A stretch of 64,000 nt of DNA from AC-32 sp963736055 (GTDB lineage Bacteria; Actinomycetota; Thermoleophilia; Gaiellales; Gaiellaceae), in the NCBI GenBank assembly GCA_963736055.1, contig CAVTNM010000001.1:310001-374000 (forward strand), written 5' to 3'. Below the pieces are notes generated by a model, which saw only the letters and a list, made by a program, of their open reading frames with translations, was not told the DNA's origin and ran no database searches. Both the position numbers and the translations under genes were made by a program. The first letter of the stretch is position 1. Each line of letters starts with the position of its first letter. This document shows positions 17,678 to 26,372 of this stretch, piece by piece.

Positions 17678-18613
17678 CTAGAGGCCGAGGGTAGGGAGAT
17701 CGAGCTCGTCCACGCTCTCCATCGCCGCCAGCGCAATCGCCAGGTCCTGGATGGCCAGACCGGTCGAGTCGAAGAGCGTCACGTCGTCGGGAGACCGACG
17801 ACCCGGGGCCTCACCGGTGAGGACGGCGCCGAGCTCGGTGACGTCCTTGCGCCCGACCGCCCCGGCTGCGACCGCGTTCGCGAGCTCACCGTTGTGGCTC
17901 GCCTGCTCCCAGTCATCGCAGAACACGCGCGTCCGCACGAGCTCCTGGATGGCGATCTCGGACTTGCCGGGCCCGTCTGCGCCCATCAGGCTCACGTGCT
18001 GACCGGGCCGCAGCGAGCCCTCGACCAGCAGCGGCTCGTGACCCGGGGTCATCGTCACCACGAGTTCGGCCTGGAGCGCTTCCTCCGCCGAGCTGGCGAC
18101 CCTGGCGCCGAGCTCATCGGCCGCTTCCCGTGCGCGTGAGGCGTCGACGTCCCAGAGGATCACGCTGCGCCCGCGCTCGAGCAGTGTTCGGGCCGCTGCC
18201 CGGCCGTTCACGCCAGCGCCCACGACCGATGCCTCCTCCGCACCTTCCCGCCCGAGCGTCTCGGCGGCCAGGACGGCGGCGGCGCCGGTGCGGAGCGCGG
18301 TGACGGCCGCGGCGTCGAGAACGGCGAGCAGCGAGCCGTCCGACGCATCCGAGAGCAGCACGACCCCGGTCACCGTCGGCAGGCCTCGGCCCGGGTTGCC
18401 GGGGAACGAGGTGACCCACTTCAAAACGGCGTGACCGGCACCGAGCGCCGGCATCGCCCGGAAGTCGCCGGCCGGGTACGCGGGCACGTAGGTCTTCGGC
18501 GGCATCGTCCACTCCCCGCGGCGGTAGGCCACGAACGCGTCGCGCACCGCGTCGAGTGCCCTCACGGGCGACACGGCCGCATCCACGTGCCGAGCGGCGA
18601 AGACCGGGACCAC
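17678..18613 (-). CDS. Ornithine cyclodeaminase/mu-crystallin family protein
   Basis: A 311-residue NAD(P)-dependent enzyme. An N-terminal substrate domain (KWVTSFPGNP, with the lysine expected near the active site) is joined to a Rossmann domain with VVGAGVNGRAA near residue 129, and ends with the FDSTGLAIQDLA block typical of the family. Members include ornithine cyclodeaminase, alanine dehydrogenase and ketimine reductases, so the reaction is not fixed. The start is GTG at 18613. It lies five bases after pntB on the same strand and could share its transcript, which would connect an NADPH- or NADH-using enzyme with transhydrogenase. Confidence 0.88.
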   Translation of the reverse strand: MVPVFAARHVDAAVSPVRALDAVRDAFVAYRRGEWTMPPKTYVPAYPAGDFRAMPALGAGHAVLKWVTSFPGNPGRGLPTVTGVVLLSDASDGSLLAVLDAAAVTALRTGAAAVLAAETLGREGAEEASVVGAGVNGRAAARTLLERGRSVILWDVDASRAREAADELGARVASSAEEALQAELVVTMTPGHEPLLVEGSLRPGQHVSLMGADGPGKSEIAIQELVRTRVFCDDWEQASHNGELANAVAAGAVGRKDVTELGAVLTGEAPGRRSPDDVTLFDSTGLAIQDLAIALAAMESVDELDLPTLGL

Positions 18614-18618
18614 GGGTA

Positions 18619-20010
18619 CTAGAGGCCCTTGACGTCGCTGATCAGCTTCACGATCGACTCCTTTGCGTCACCGAACAGCATCACCGTCTTCGGGTTGAAG
18701 AAGAGCGGGTTCTCGATCCCCGCGAAGCCGGGATTCATGCTCCGCTTGAGCACCACCACGGTCTGCGCCTCGTCGACGTTGAGGATCGGCATGCCGTAGA
18801 TCGGGCTTCCCTCGTTGTTGCGCGCATCAGGATTGACGACGTCGTTGGCGCCCACGACGAGGACGACGTCGGTTCGCGCGAACTCCGGGTTGGCCTCGTC
18901 CATCTCCTTGAGCTGAGGGTAGGGAACGTTCGCCTCCGCGAGCAGAACGTTCATGTGGCCCGGCATGCGGCCGGCGACGGGATGGATGGCGTAGGTGACC
19001 TCGACGCCTTTCTCCTCGAGCAGGTCGGCCAGCTGCCGGACGTCGTGCTGGGCCTGGGCGACGGCGAGCCCGTACCCCGGGACGACGACCACCTTGTCGG
19101 CGTACGCGAGCATGACCGCCACGTCCTCGGGAGTCGCCGAACGCACAGTGCCGCCGTCCGTTCCGGAGGCGGCCGCCGCATCGCCGCTCACCTGGCCGAA
19201 CGCGCCGAAGAGGACGTTCGCGATCGAGCGGTTCATCGCCCGGCTCATCATCAGTGTGAGGAACGTTCCCGACGCCCCGACGAGCATGCCCGAGACGATC
19301 AGGACGTTGTTCTCGAGCTCGAAGCCCGTCGCGGCCGCAGCGAGGCCGGTGAAGGCGTTCAGCAACGAGATCACGACCGGCATGTCGGCGCCCCCGATCG
19401 GCAGCACGAACAACACCCCGAAAAGCGCTGCGCCGGCAAGCAAGGCCCACATCAGCCACTGCTCGTCGGCGCCGGCCGCGATCGCGATTCCTGCCGCCAG
19501 CGTGCCCCCCAGGACGAGCGCGTTGACGAGCTGCTGGCCCGGGTACGTGATCGGCCGTCCCTGGATCAGCTCCTGCAGCTTCGCGAAGGCGACCATCGAG
19601 CCTGCGAACGAGATCGCACCGATCAGCGCCGAAAGCGCGATCGCGATGCTGATGTCGAGCTTGAGGCTGCCCGGCTCCGGCGCGCGGTTGTGAAACTCCG
19701 CCCACGACACGAGCGCGGCCGCGCCGCCGCCGACGCCGTTGAACAGCGCCACCATCTGCGGCATCGCCGTCATCTTCACGCGCCGGGCCGCGACGGCCCC
19801 GAAACCGCCGCCGATGATCATTCCGAGCACGATCTCCCAGTAGCTGACGATCTCGCTCTGCGCGAACGTCACCCCGATTGCCAGGAGCATCCCGGCTGCT
19901 CCGATCCAGTTGCCGAGCCGTGCCTTGTCGGGTCTCGACAGGAAGCGCAGCGCGAGGATGAAGGTCACGATCGTGACCAGGTAGAGCAGGTCGGTGGTGG
20001 TTCGGCTCAC
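18619..20010 (-). CDS. pntB: NAD(P) transhydrogenase subunit beta
   Basis: A 463-residue protein combining most of the membrane domain dII with the NADP(H)-binding domain dIII. About nine membrane spans fill residues 1-270, then dIII has VVVPGYGLAVAQAQ (about 302), a long HPVAGRMPGHMNVLLAEA block and KRSMNPGFAGIENPLF near the end. The complex uses the proton gradient to reduce NADP+ with NADH. It overlaps pntA2 by four bases. Bacterial transhydrogenase in three genes (pntA1, pntA2, pntB) is found in several phyla, and this is that arrangement. Confidence 0.96.
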   Translation of the reverse strand: MSRTTTDLLYLVTIVTFILALRFLSRPDKARLGNWIGAAGMLLAIGVTFAQSEIVSYWEIVLGMIIGGGFGAVAARRVKMTAMPQMVALFNGVGGGAAALVSWAEFHNRAPEPGSLKLDISIAIALSALIGAISFAGSMVAFAKLQELIQGRPITYPGQQLVNALVLGGTLAAGIAIAAGADEQWLMWALLAGAALFGVLFVLPIGGADMPVVISLLNAFTGLAAAATGFELENNVLIVSGMLVGASGTFLTLMMSRAMNRSIANVLFGAFGQVSGDAAAASGTDGGTVRSATPEDVAVMLAYADKVVVVPGYGLAVAQAQHDVRQLADLLEEKGVEVTYAIHPVAGRMPGHMNVLLAEANVPYPQLKEMDEANPEFARTDVVLVVGANDVVNPDARNNEGSPIYGMPILNVDEAQTVVVLKRSMNPGFAGIENPLFFNPKTVMLFGDAKESIVKLISDVKGL

Positions 20011-20348
20011 GGCTCCGGGCCGGCGCCGTCATCGTCGTCCTTGGCCCCGCGCTCGGGCTTCCGCCGCTTGAACATCTCCAGCATGCGGTCGGTGACGACA
20101 AAGCCGCCGACGACGTTCGCCGAGGCGAGGATGACGGCGACGAACCCGATCACCCAGGTGAGCGTGTCCTTGTCCGCCTGGCCCATCACCAGCATCGCCC
20201 CCACGATCACGATGCCGTGGATCGCGTTTGTACCCGACATCAGAGGCGTGTGAAGGAGCGTCGGAACCTTGGAGATCACCTCGAACCCCAAGAAGATCGC
20301 CAGCACGAGAATCGTGAGCTCGAAGACGAGCAGCAGCCCGTGGCTCAT
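20007..20348 (-). CDS. pntA2: NAD(P) transhydrogenase subunit alpha part 2 (membrane domain)
   Basis: A 113-residue protein with three to four hydrophobic helices, equal to the membrane segment that in E. coli is the C-terminus of PntA. The stretch FEVISKVPTLLHTPLMSGTN is characteristic, as is the following GIVIVGAM span. A short charged tail rich in Asp/Glu follows. Its stop overlaps the pntB start, so they are co-translated. It is separated from pntA1 by 163 bases, more than expected for a simple operon junction. Confidence 0.95.
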   Translation of the reverse strand: MSHGLLLVFELTILVLAIFLGFEVISKVPTLLHTPLMSGTNAIHGIVIVGAMLVMGQADKDTLTWVIGFVAVILASANVVGGFVVTDRMLEMFKRRKPERGAKDDDDGAGPEP

Positions 20349-20432
20349 CGAGACCCGTCCCCGCCGGCCAGGCCCGAGCGGAACGTGTCCTGCAAACCGA
20401 CAGACCCCCCACCCAGGGCGGGGTGCAAAGAC

Positions 20433-20450
20433 CCGCCGCCCTCGCGGCGG
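20433..20450. other. Six-base-pair GC hairpin in the pntA1-pntA2 gap
   Basis: Within the 163-base gap (20349-20511) CCGCCG and CGGCGG form a perfect stem around a six-base loop. Just beside it are a C-rich/G-rich inverted pair (CCCACCC...GGGCGGGGTG) and two copies of TGCAAA followed by GACCC. The stem has no T-run on the minus-strand side, so it is a poor intrinsic terminator. It could be an attenuator or processing site between pntA1 and pntA2, which I infer only from position. Confidence 0.35.
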
Positions 20451-20511
20451 ACCGTACCTGTGTGCGGCTCACGCGTTTGTGTCCCGTGCGCGTCGATTGT
20501 GAGTCGATCTG

Positions 20512-21603
20512 TCACGCGGGAACCTCGTGTTTCCGAGTGACGCAGGCTCCGGCCGTGATCTCGTCGTCGAAGTCGAGCGCGAGCTGGCCCTCGGGAGCGA
20601 GGTGCTGGAGGAGCGCGGCGACGTTGCGGGCGTAGAGCTGGCTCGCGTGGTACGGCATCGAGCTGGGCAGGTTGGTCAGGCCGACGATCGTCACACCTTC
20701 CCGGACGACCTCCTCGCCGGGCTCCGTCAGCTCGCAGTTGCCGCCGGCCTCGGCGGCGAGGTCGACGATCACCGACCCGGGCCTCATCGCGGCGACCGCG
20801 CCGGCAGGGATGAGCCGCGGCGCGTCACGGCCGGGGATGAGCGCGGTGGTGATGACCACGTCGAACTCGGGCAGGCGCGCTTCCAGCTCCTCCTGCTGGC
20901 GCCGCTGCTCCTCCTCCGACAGCTCCTGGGCGTACCCGCCTGCGGTCTCACGGCCGACGACTCCGAGGTCGAGCCAGTTCGCGCCGAGGCTCTCGATCTG
21001 CTCGCGAACGACCGGGCGAACGTCGAAGCCGGTGACCACCGCCCCGAGACGTCGCGCCGTGGCGACGGCCTGCAATCCGGCAACCCCGGCTCCGAGCACG
21101 AGCACCTTCGCCGGAGCGACCGTTCCGGCTGCTGTCATCAACATGGGAAAGAACTTCGGCAGCCTGTCGGCAGCGAGCAGGATGGCCTTGTACCCCGAGA
21201 CGGTCGCCTGTGACGACAGCGCGTCCATGGGCTGCGCGCGAGTGATGCGCGGTATCGCCTCCATCGCGAACGCGATCACGCCACGGCTCTCCAGCCCTGC
21301 AATTCCGTCCGCATCGGTCAGGGGCTGCAGGAAGGCGATCAGGATCTGGCCGTCACGCAATCGCGCGGCCTCGTCTTCGCTGGGCTTCTGTACTCGGACA
21401 ACGGCTTCGCTCTCGCCGTAGACGTCCTCGACGAGTCGCGCGCCGGCCTCCTCGTATGCTCCGTCCGGAAACGAGGCGGCGGCGCCGGCACCTCTCTCCA
21501 CGAGAATGTCGAAACCGCCCGGGACGAGCCGCGCGACGACTTCGGGTACCAGCGCCACGCGTCGCTCGTCGGCGGCACGTTCTCTCGGCACCCCGACCCT
21601 CAT
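20512..21603 (-). CDS. pntA1: NAD(P) transhydrogenase subunit alpha part 1 (NAD-binding)
   Basis: A 363-residue soluble dI subunit that binds NAD(H). It resembles alanine dehydrogenase: N-terminus MRVGVPRERAADERRVALVP, the FAMEAIPRITRAQPMDALSS block, a Rossmann motif VLGAGVAGLQAVATARRLGA near residue 169 and the ITTALIPGRDAPRL loop. With pntA2 and pntB it forms the proton-translocating transhydrogenase. A 131-base region separates its start from the divergent hisC. The protein is intact. Confidence 0.95.
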   Translation of the reverse strand: MRVGVPRERAADERRVALVPEVVARLVPGGFDILVERGAGAAASFPDGAYEEAGARLVEDVYGESEAVVRVQKPSEDEAARLRDGQILIAFLQPLTDADGIAGLESRGVIAFAMEAIPRITRAQPMDALSSQATVSGYKAILLAADRLPKFFPMLMTAAGTVAPAKVLVLGAGVAGLQAVATARRLGAVVTGFDVRPVVREQIESLGANWLDLGVVGRETAGGYAQELSEEEQRRQQEELEARLPEFDVVITTALIPGRDAPRLIPAGAVAAMRPGSVIVDLAAEAGGNCELTEPGEEVVREGVTIVGLTNLPSSMPYHASQLYARNVAALLQHLAPEGQLALDFDDEITAGACVTRKHEVPA

Positions 21604-21734
21604 GCGGCGCCAATGCTAGTGCGTGACACTCCCGGCACGCTCTCGGCACCCACGCGTGCGCTCGGCGTCGATACGCTCGCCTCGGGGAGGAGGCCGGGCG
21701 AACCGAACCAAAGGGAGCGGTAGAGTTCGACGCC
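21604..21734. promoter_or_regulatory. Divergent intergenic region between pntA1 and hisC
   Basis: These 131 bases separate the divergently transcribed transhydrogenase operon and hisC and must contain promoters for at least one of them. An AAGGGAG run around 21713-21719 could serve as the ribosome site of hisC, although it is farther than ideal from GTG 21735. I cannot assign -35 or -10 boxes or an operator with confidence. Confidence 0.35.
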
Positions 21735-22865
21735 GTGGCCGGTTCGCTGGCGGAGATCGCTGACAGCTTCTTTCGGCCGGCGGTCAACGATCTCGTTCCC
21801 TACGAGCCCGGGAAGCCGGTCGAGGAGGTCAAGCGCGAGCTCGGCCTGGAGCGGGTCGTCAAGCTCGCGTCGAACGAGGGGCCATTCGGGCCGTTCCCCG
21901 AGGCGCGCGAGGCGATCGAGCGCTGCGTCGGCGAGCTGAACCGCTACCCCGACGGCGGCGCCTACAGGCTTCGGGCCGCGCTTGCCGAGCGCCTCGACCT
22001 GCGCTTCGAGGAGGTCGTTCCCGGCGCCGGCTCGGACGGGCTCGTTGACTGTCTGAGCCAGGTCGCGCTCGAGCCGGGCGACGAGATCGTCTGCGGGTGG
22101 CCCTCGTTCCCGAGCTACGTGATCGACGCCCGGAAGCTCGGCGCCGTGCCGGTCACGGTGCCGCTACGCGAGGGGCGCTACGACCTGGATGCGATCCTCG
22201 AAGCGGTCTCGCCGCGGACGAAGATCGTCTACGTCTGCCTGCCGAACAACCCGACGGGCACGTCCAATAGTCGTACCGAGCTCGACGCGTACTTCGATCG
22301 CGTGCCCGACCACCCGCTCACCGTGCTCGACCAGGCGTACCTCGAGTACATCAACGACCCGGAGTACCCGGACGGGATCGAGGACTACCTCAAACAAGGC
22401 AGGCGCGTCATCGTGCTCCGAACGTTCTCCAAGATCTACGGCCTCGCCGGGCTGCGCGTGGGGTACGGGCTCGCTCCGGCCTCGCTGGTGACCGCGATCG
22501 GGAAGGTCCGGCGGGCGTTCGACATCACCACTCCCGCCCAGGAGGCCGCGCTGGCCAGCCTCGGGTCCGCTCAGGAGCTCGCCCGGCGGCGGCAAGTCAA
22601 CGCCGAGGAGCGGACGCGCCTCGAAGCGATCCTGCGGGAACACGGGCTCCAGCCGGTTGGCCCCGCAGTCGCGAATTTCCTCTTCGTCGAGGTGGCCGAC
22701 GACTCCCGGCCCTTCTTCGAGCAGCTGCTCGGAGAGGGCGTGATCGTCAGGCCAACGCACGGCTTCGGCGCGCCGGGCGCGGTGCGTGTGACGGTCGGCA
22801 CCGCCGAGGAGCACGACCTGCTCGCGGCGGCGCTCGAGCGGGTGCGCCCGCGCGCGACCGCCTGA
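21735..22865 (+). CDS. hisC: Histidinol-phosphate aminotransferase-like PLP enzyme
   Basis: A 376-residue class I/II aminotransferase. The HisC pattern is clear: LASNEGPFGPFPEAREAIE, LNRYPDGGAYRLRAALA, the LPNNPTGT loop near residue 172 and the PLP lysine in TFSKIYGLAGLRVGYG near 232. It would convert imidazole-acetol phosphate to histidinol phosphate using glutamate. Other his genes are absent here, so a related role with aromatic amino acids is possible. The GTG start at 21735 is preceded by divergent pntA1. Confidence 0.88.
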   Translation: MAGSLAEIADSFFRPAVNDLVPYEPGKPVEEVKRELGLERVVKLASNEGPFGPFPEAREAIERCVGELNRYPDGGAYRLRAALAERLDLRFEEVVPGAGSDGLVDCLSQVALEPGDEIVCGWPSFPSYVIDARKLGAVPVTVPLREGRYDLDAILEAVSPRTKIVYVCLPNNPTGTSNSRTELDAYFDRVPDHPLTVLDQAYLEYINDPEYPDGIEDYLKQGRRVIVLRTFSKIYGLAGLRVGYGLAPASLVTAIGKVRRAFDITTPAQEAALASLGSAQELARRRQVNAEERTRLEAILREHGLQPVGPAVANFLFVEVADDSRPFFEQLLGEGVIVRPTHGFGAPGAVRVTVGTAEEHDLLAAALERVRPRATA

Positions 22866-22927
22866 GAGGACGCGTCCGAAAAACCCCTCGTTTGAGTGCC
22901 GACAGCGGTGTTACGGTTCGAGGGCCG

Positions 22928-24211
22928 ATGAGCCGCCCCCTCGTCTCCGGCTCACAACTCGGGCTCCTTAGCCGCGAGCCTAGCTTTCGACGCCTGTTCC
23001 TGGCCACCCTCGGCTCGGGTGCGGGCACCTGGCTGGCCCTCGTTGCGCTCGAGGTCGACGTCTGGACGAGGACGCAGTCGTCGGCGTGGGTAGCCGCGCT
23101 CCTGATCGCCGACCTGCTCCCGACCTTCGCGATCGGGCTTCTCGTCGGGCCGCTGATCGACCGGCTCTCGCGGCGCCGCCTGATGATCGCGTCCGACCTC
23201 ACGCGCTTCGGCGTCTTTGCCGCGCTGCCGTTCACAACGAGCGCGACGCAGGTCGTCGCGCTCGCGACGATCGCCGGCGTCGCTACCGGCTTCTTCCGTC
23301 CGGCCGTCTACGCCGGGCTCCCGAACCTCGTCTCGGACGCCGACCTTCCGAATGCCAACTCGCTGCTCCAGACGATCGACAACCTCACCTGGGCCCTCGG
23401 CTCGCTCATCGGCGGCGCACTCGTCGCGGGCTCGGGCGTGGACGCGGCCTATTGGATCAACGCGTGCACCTTCCTGATCTCCGCGGTTTTCCTCTGGGGG
23501 ATCCCGCAGCGGCTCCTGCAGGCCACGCAGGCAGCGAGCCGGGGACACTGGCTCGACCTGAAGGACGGCTTTGCGCTTGCCGTCAAGTCGCGCGCGCTCC
23601 TGACCGTGCTGATCGCGTGGAACGTTGCGATGTTCTCGAACGCCGCCGTGAACGTCGCCGAGCCGAGCCTCGCCTTTCGCGCGTTCGACGCCGGGCAGTT
23701 CGGGCTCGGACTGATGATGGGCTGTTCGGGAATCGGCCTCGCGATCGGCGCCTTCCTCGCGAGCGCCTGGATCGAGCGGCGCGGGCTCCCGAACGTCTAC
23801 GGCGCGTCGCTCGGCTTGATGGCGGTCGGAATCGGGCTCACCTCCGCGGCGCCGAACGTCTGGGTCGCCGCGGCTTGCGTCGTCATCTCGGGGGCAGGCA
23901 ACGGCGCGGCGGTCGTCTGCAACGCGCTGCTCGTTCAGCGCGGGGCTCCCGATGCCCTGCGCGGGCGCGCGTTCGCGGTGCTGATGAGCACGAACGTGGC
24001 CATGCTCATTCTCGGGATGATCGTCGCCGGGCACTTCACGGACATCGTCGGCCCGCGCTGGATCTGGGCTGCGGCGGCCGTCGCTGCAGGCCTCGCGGGG
24101 ATCGTCGGATACGCGCTCGCTCGCGCCGCGTCGCGCAGTCCCGGCCTGCCGCAGGCCGAGCCCGTCCCGCTGCCCACGCCTGCCGCCGAGCCCACACAGC
24201 GCGCGGTCTGA
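22928..24211 (+). CDS. MFS efflux transporter (EntS-like)
   Basis: A 427-residue major facilitator with about twelve hydrophobic spans. The loop LVGPLIDRLSRRRLM near residue 75 is the MFS loop 2-3 signature, and the second half has a RGLPNVYG loop. The sequence resembles the enterobactin exporter EntS and macrolide pump group, so export of a small molecule is likely; the substrate is unknown. I chose ATG 22928; a GTG at 22892 would add twelve unremarkable residues. It lies 27 bases before meaB on the same strand. Confidence 0.9.
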   Translation: MSRPLVSGSQLGLLSREPSFRRLFLATLGSGAGTWLALVALEVDVWTRTQSSAWVAALLIADLLPTFAIGLLVGPLIDRLSRRRLMIASDLTRFGVFAALPFTTSATQVVALATIAGVATGFFRPAVYAGLPNLVSDADLPNANSLLQTIDNLTWALGSLIGGALVAGSGVDAAYWINACTFLISAVFLWGIPQRLLQATQAASRGHWLDLKDGFALAVKSRALLTVLIAWNVAMFSNAAVNVAEPSLAFRAFDAGQFGLGLMMGCSGIGLAIGAFLASAWIERRGLPNVYGASLGLMAVGIGLTSAAPNVWVAAACVVISGAGNGAAVVCNALLVQRGAPDALRGRAFAVLMSTNVAMLILGMIVAGHFTDIVGPRWIWAAAAVAAGLAGIVGYALARAASRSPGLPQAEPVPLPTPAAEPTQRAV

Positions 24212-24238
24212 CCGGAGGCCTCTTCTAGCATCACGGTC

Positions 24239-25210
24239 GTGGCGGCACGGCGTGACTTCACTCGCGAGTCGCTGGCGGACGGCGTGCGCGCCGGAGACCG
24301 GCGGGCCGTGGCCCGTGCGATCACGCTCGTCGAGAACTCCGACCCGCTCGCCTACGAGGTCGTCCGCGACCTCTATCCCGAGACCGGCCGCGCCTACGCG
24401 GTCGGCGTCACCGGACCGCCCGGAGTGGGCAAGTCGAGCCTGATCAGCGCCGTCGTCCGGCACGTCCGCGACCTTGGGCGCTCCGTCGGCGTGATCTCGG
24501 TCGACCCGTCGAGCCCGTTCACCCAGGGCGCGCTCCTCGGCGACCGGATCCGACTCGCGGACCATTTCCTCGACCCTGAGGTCTACATCCGGTCGATGGG
24601 GACCCGCGGACACCTTGGCGGCCTCGCCGAGGCCACGCTGCAAGCGCTGCTCCTCCTCGACGCGGCCGGCAAGGAACTGGTCTTCCTCGAGACGGTCGGC
24701 ACCGGCCAGGGAGAGGTCGAGGTGATCGGGATCGCCGACACTGTCGTCCTCGTGCTGATGCCGGGCTCCGGAGACTCGATTCAGGCGCTGAAAGCAGGGA
24801 TCATGGAGATTCCCGACGTGATCGCGATCAACAAGATGGACCACCCTGCGGCGAAGACGATGCTGAACGAGGTGCGCTCGGTGCTCTCGCTCGACACGGA
24901 GCGCGCGTGGAAGCCACCGATCGTCCTCACCGAGGCTGTCCGCGGCGAGCACGTGCCGGAGCTCTGGGAAAGCGTCGAGGCGCATCGTGCGTTCCTCGAA
25001 TCCGAGGGGTTGCTCGAAGAGCAGCGGCGCAAGAACCTCGCCGGTGAGGTGTTCGCGGTCGCCTCGGCGCGCGCCAAGGCCCACCTCGAGCACGCCGTCG
25101 CCGACGATCCCGAGCTGCGGCGCCTCCTGGACGAGGTCCAGAGCCGGAAGCTGGACCCGCTCACAGCCGTTCGGGAGATCATGGAGAAGGTGTTCAAGGT
25201 TGGCGACTAA
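24239..25210 (+). CDS. meaB: Methylmalonyl-CoA mutase-associated GTPase MeaB
   Basis: A 323-residue G3E-family GTPase that protects and reactivates B12-dependent methylmalonyl-CoA mutase. The P-loop is GVTGPPGVGKSSLIS near residue 58, followed by VDPSSPFTQGALLGDRIRL, the SMGTRGHLGGLA block, ETVGTGQGEVEV and the base-specificity NKMD. A C-terminal dimerisation region follows. No mutase gene is in this window. The stop overlaps the TTG start of ilvA by 11 bases, so MeaB and threonine dehydratase are made from one transcript. Confidence 0.95.
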   Translation: MAARRDFTRESLADGVRAGDRRAVARAITLVENSDPLAYEVVRDLYPETGRAYAVGVTGPPGVGKSSLISAVVRHVRDLGRSVGVISVDPSSPFTQGALLGDRIRLADHFLDPEVYIRSMGTRGHLGGLAEATLQALLLLDAAGKELVFLETVGTGQGEVEVIGIADTVVLVLMPGSGDSIQALKAGIMEIPDVIAINKMDHPAAKTMLNEVRSVLSLDTERAWKPPIVLTEAVRGEHVPELWESVEAHRAFLESEGLLEEQRRKNLAGEVFAVASARAKAHLEHAVADDPELRRLLDEVQSRKLDPLTAVREIMEKVFKVGD

Positions 25211-26369
25211 GACCGGCCCCCGCCTCAGCGACATCCGCGATGCGCGGAAGCGGCTCGAGGGGATCGCGCGAGTGTCCCGGGTCTACGGCTCGGAAACGCT
25301 CTCGCGCCAGGTGGGCCGACCGGTCTCGCTGAAGGCCGAGAACCTCCAGCGCACCGGCTCGTTCAAGGTCCGCGGCGCCGTGAACAAGCTGGCGACGCTT
25401 GGCGAGGGAGAGCGGCGCGCCGGGGTCGTCGCCGCCAGCGCCGGGAACCACGGCCAGGCGGTCGCCTGGGCGGCCCGGGAGGCGGGTGTGAAGGCGACGG
25501 TGTTCATGCCCCAGGACGCGCCGATGGCGAAGGTCGAGCCGACGAAGAACTATGGCGCGAAGGCGGAGCTGACCGGCGGGAGCTTCGAGGAGGCGCTGAA
25601 CGCGGCCTTCGCCTACGCGGAGTCGACCGGCGCGACATTCGTCCATCCCTACGAGGACGACATGGTGATCGCCGGTCAGGGAACGATTGGCCTCGAGCTG
25701 GTCGAGCAGGTGCCCGACCTGGAGACGGTCGTGATCCCCGTCGGCGGCGGGGGGCTGGCCTCCGGAATCGCGCTGGCCCTGCGCTCGACGAAACCGGACG
25801 TTCGCATCGTGGGCGTGCAGGCCGGGCTGGACGGGTGGACGATCGCGGACGGGATTTTCGTCAAGAACGTCGGCGAGCAGACCGGCCCGATCCTCGACGA
25901 GGTCCTGGACGACCTCGTCAGCGTCACCGACGACGAGATCTGCCGCGCGATCGTGTTGCTGCTCGAGCGCTCGAAGCTCGTGGTCGAGGGCGCGGGGGCG
26001 GTCGGTGTGGCGGCGCTCCTCGCCGGCAAGGCCGGAGGCAAGGGCCCGGCCGTGGCGATCCTCTCGGGTGGCAACATCGACCCGACGGTGCTGATCTCGG
26101 TCATGCGGCACGGCCTCACCTCCGCCGGGCGTTACCTCGTCGTCCGCAGCCGCCTGCACGACCGTCCCGGTGAACTGATCAAGCTGCTGAAGCTGGTCGC
26201 GGAAGAGCGGGGGAACGTGGTCTCGGTCGAGCACCACCGCGAGGGCATGGACGTTCCCGTGGCGGCGAGCGAGATCGAGCTGACGCTCGCGATGCGGGAC
26301 GAGCATCACTGCGCCGTGCTGCTGGAGGCCCTGCGCAGCCGCGGCTACACCGTCGAGCGGCTGCGGTAA
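25200..26369 (+). CDS. ilvA: Threonine dehydratase with a C-terminal ACT domain
   Basis: A 389-residue PLP enzyme that deaminates threonine to 2-oxobutyrate. The PLP lysine is in TGSFKVRGA near residue 54, AGNHGQAVAWAA follows, and the phosphate-binding loop is GGGGLASG. A single ACT domain (about 310-389) may mediate allosteric control by amino acids. The open frame extends upstream into meaB, but TTG 25200, preceded by a GGAGAAGG run near 25184, gives the normal N-terminus. It is coupled to meaB. Biosynthetic versus catabolic type cannot be settled; the single ACT domain resembles the shorter TdcB-like form. Confidence 0.92.
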   Translation: MATKTGPRLSDIRDARKRLEGIARVSRVYGSETLSRQVGRPVSLKAENLQRTGSFKVRGAVNKLATLGEGERRAGVVAASAGNHGQAVAWAAREAGVKATVFMPQDAPMAKVEPTKNYGAKAELTGGSFEEALNAAFAYAESTGATFVHPYEDDMVIAGQGTIGLELVEQVPDLETVVIPVGGGGLASGIALALRSTKPDVRIVGVQAGLDGWTIADGIFVKNVGEQTGPILDEVLDDLVSVTDDEICRAIVLLLERSKLVVEGAGAVGVAALLAGKAGGKGPAVAILSGGNIDPTVLISVMRHGLTSAGRYLVVRSRLHDRPGELIKLLKLVAEERGNVVSVEHHREGMDVPVAASEIELTLAMRDEHHCAVLLEALRSRGYTVERLR

Positions 26370-26372
26370 CCC

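Noticed and set aside
18556..20253. 565-codon plus-strand frame over pntB and pntA2
   Set aside because: pntB and pntA2 are unmistakable on the minus strand; this frame is codon-bias shadow.
22952..25234. 760-codon open frame antisense to the MFS gene and meaB
   Set aside because: Runs across two well-identified genes on the other strand; charged low-complexity translation without domains.
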